Assembly: GCF_016406085.1 (NCBI RefSeq)
Contig: NZ_JAEHFJ010000011.1
Coordinates: 93,589-157,588 of the forward strand
DNA from: Aureibaculum flavum
Lineage (GTDB): Bacteria; Bacteroidota; Bacteroidia; Flavobacteriales; Flavobacteriaceae
Length of the DNA: 64,000 nt
Direction: 5' to 3'
Below are positions 62,590-64,000 of this stretch, piece after piece. Numbering within the stretch: the stretch's first letter is position 1; each line of letters begins with the position of its first letter. The notes beneath the pieces were generated by a model. The model saw only the letters and a list, made by a program, of their open reading frames with translations, ran no database searches and was not told the origin of the DNA. A program made the translations under genes and the position numbers.

Positions 62590-63912
62590 ATGAATATTAC
62601 TAAAGAAAATATTGATGATTTAAATGCTGTTGTAAAAATTAATATTACAGAGGAAGATTATCAAAACAAAGTAGCAGAGATTTTACAAGATTATCGTAAA
62701 AAAGCAAATATTCCAGGTTTCAGAAAGGGGCACGTGCCAATGAGCTTGGTTAAAAAGCAATATGAAAAGCCTGTTCTTATTGATGAGGTAAATAAATTAT
62801 TGCAAGAATCTTTAAGTAAATTTTTGGTTGAAGAAAAGTTAGATATTTTAGGAAATCCATTACCTAAGACTCAAGAGGATTTTTCATGGGATGCTGATCA
62901 ATTCTCTTTTGAATTTGAATTAGGTTTAGCACCTCAGTTTGAAGTGAATTTACAACCTAAAAAAGCAATAATGAGTTATAAAATTGTTGCTGATAAAAAG
63001 ATGTTGAATGATCAAATAGAGAATATTCAAGAACGTTATGGTAAAATGATTTCTCAAACTGAAATAGCTGAGAATTCAAATATAACAGGTACGTTTGTTA
63101 ATGAAGAAAAAGAGATTGAGAAAAAGTCAACTTTTAAGTTAGATAAAGTAAAAGGTAAAACCAATAAAAAATTATTTGTTGGTGCAAAAGTAGGTGATGT
63201 TATTACGTTAAAAACAAAAGGACTTTTTACTGATGATCATTTGTTGCAAAACCATTTAGGTGTAGCTCATGATGATGCTCATGGATTAGATATTGAAGTT
63301 CAATTTACAGTTGAAGAAATTTCGGAAACCGAACCAGCAGATTTGAATCAAGAATTATATGATAAATTATTTGGAGAAGGCGTTGTTAAAGATGAAAAAG
63401 AATTCAAAAGTCGTTTAAAAGAAGATGCTGAAAAGCAATTTGAACAACAATCAGATCAGCAATTACTAAATGCAGTAACGGAAGGTTTAATTGAAAGCAC
63501 AAAATTTGATTTACCTGCAGAATTTTTACAAAAATGGATCGCAGTGGCTGGTGAAAAACAATTAACTGAACAAGAAGCTGAAGAAGAATATACGCGTTCT
63601 GAAAAAGGATTACGTTACCAACTTATTGAAGGTAAAATTAGTAAAGAGAATAATTTACAAGTAACTTTTGAAGAATTAAAGGAGTTTGCTAAAGGCTTTA
63701 TTAAAAGTCAAATGGCACAGTATGGTAATGCAAATCCTGAAGAAAAAGAATTAGATGAAATTGCAGGTAGAATTTTGGGTAATCAAGAGGAAGCAAAACG
63801 TTTATCTGAACAATTGATGAGTCAGAAATTATTGACTTTCTATAAAGAGAATGTAAAATTAAAAGCGAAAGAAGTAAGTTTTGATGACTTTGTAAAAGAG
63901 GTTTATAAATAA
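62590..63912 (+). CDS. tig: Trigger factor, ribosome-associated chaperone
   Basis: A 440-residue protein starting MNITKENIDDLNAVVKI at 62590 (the frame extends to 62554, within the leader). The N-terminal ribosome-binding domain has the signature ANIPGFRKGHVPMSLVKKQY. The middle region corresponds to the PPIase (FKBP) domain but is divergent, as in other Bacteroidota. The C-terminal helical chaperone arms run from about residue 250. It binds nascent chains at the ribosome exit tunnel. The clp genes that often follow are outside the window. Confidence 0.96.
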   Translation: MNITKENIDDLNAVVKINITEEDYQNKVAEILQDYRKKANIPGFRKGHVPMSLVKKQYEKPVLIDEVNKLLQESLSKFLVEEKLDILGNPLPKTQEDFSWDADQFSFEFELGLAPQFEVNLQPKKAIMSYKIVADKKMLNDQIENIQERYGKMISQTEIAENSNITGTFVNEEKEIEKKSTFKLDKVKGKTNKKLFVGAKVGDVITLKTKGLFTDDHLLQNHLGVAHDDAHGLDIEVQFTVEEISETEPADLNQELYDKLFGEGVVKDEKEFKSRLKEDAEKQFEQQSDQQLLNAVTEGLIESTKFDLPAEFLQKWIAVAGEKQLTEQEAEEEYTRSEKGLRYQLIEGKISKENNLQVTFEELKEFAKGFIKSQMAQYGNANPEEKELDEIAGRILGNQEEAKRLSEQLMSQKLLTFYKENVKLKAKEVSFDDFVKEVYK

Positions 63913-63984
63913 ACGCAGTAGCTTGTCTAGTCCTAAATAACCGATACAGATTATTAAAGGATTAAATTTATAACTTAAAGCTTA

Positions 63985-64000
63985 ACGATACTAATATCGT
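63985..64000 (+). terminator. Possible terminator hairpin at the window edge
   Basis: ACGATA-ctaa-TATCGT forms a 6-bp stem ending at the last base of the window, 73 bp after tig. Whether a T-run follows cannot be seen. Confidence 0.35.

Overview
The window looks like a piece of a marine flavobacterial chromosome (Bacteroidota, Flavobacteriaceae). The evidence is the low GC, SusC/SusD proteins, Bacteroidota lipoproteins, a type IX secretion cargo with a C-terminal gliding-motility-type sorting domain, a PorP/SprF protein, promoters with the TAnnTTTG -7 element, no clear Shine-Dalgarno sequences, and the nadK-uppS-bamA-skp-skp-murI gene order. Genus cannot be read from the sequence.

Region 1 (1-27129) is a polysaccharide utilisation locus (PUL). 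A leftward operon holds a truncated secreted protein, a trehalase-like lipoprotein, an M60-like metallopeptidase, a sulfatase, a GH20 hexosaminidase and a GH89 alpha-N-acetylglucosaminidase. Diverging from it to the right are a BNR_4/GH105 fusion, a DUF2264 protein, a heparinase II/III-type lyase, SusC, SusD, a PL8-type lyase, a second BNR_4/GH105 fusion and a second trehalase-like lipoprotein. Lyases, unsaturated-uronyl hydrolases, hexosaminidases, a sulfatase and a peptidase together point to a uronic-acid- and HexNAc-containing sulfated glycan on a protein, such as a glycosaminoglycan proteoglycan; this is inference. Three promoters (leftward operon, first rightward operon, susC) share a TTGATAC site whose end lies exactly 32 nt from the start of a TAnnTTTG element. 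Two of them carry a clear second copy 21 bp further upstream, as expected for an AraC-type (HTCS) activator. No regulator gene is in the window.

Region 2 (27402-27634) has tRNA-Leu(UAA) and tRNA-Gly(GCC) on the minus strand, at the PUL/core boundary.

Region 3 (27778-64000) is core genome: a cytochrome oxidase assembly and subunit cluster (ctaB, two subunit III-like genes, subunit IV, Sco, DUF420); tolC; tsaB; MscS; a DUF255 thioredoxin protein; dodecin; Nfu; a type IX cargo with its PorP/SprF partner; a VWA protein next to a LytS/LytTR two-component system; a gamma-carbonic anhydrase; a phytase-like esterase; the envelope cluster CBS-nadK-DUF6089-uppS-bamA-skp-skp-murI; and pdxJ, an alpha/beta hydrolase, a small membrane protein and tig.

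The most notable non-coding features are a compact structured RNA with its own promoter and terminator (52148-52271), four AGTGA repeats at 20-21 bp spacing upstream of the LytS gene, and eight tandem octamers ending at the LytTR start codon. All assignments are by eye from sequence and recalled family knowledge; no searches were run.
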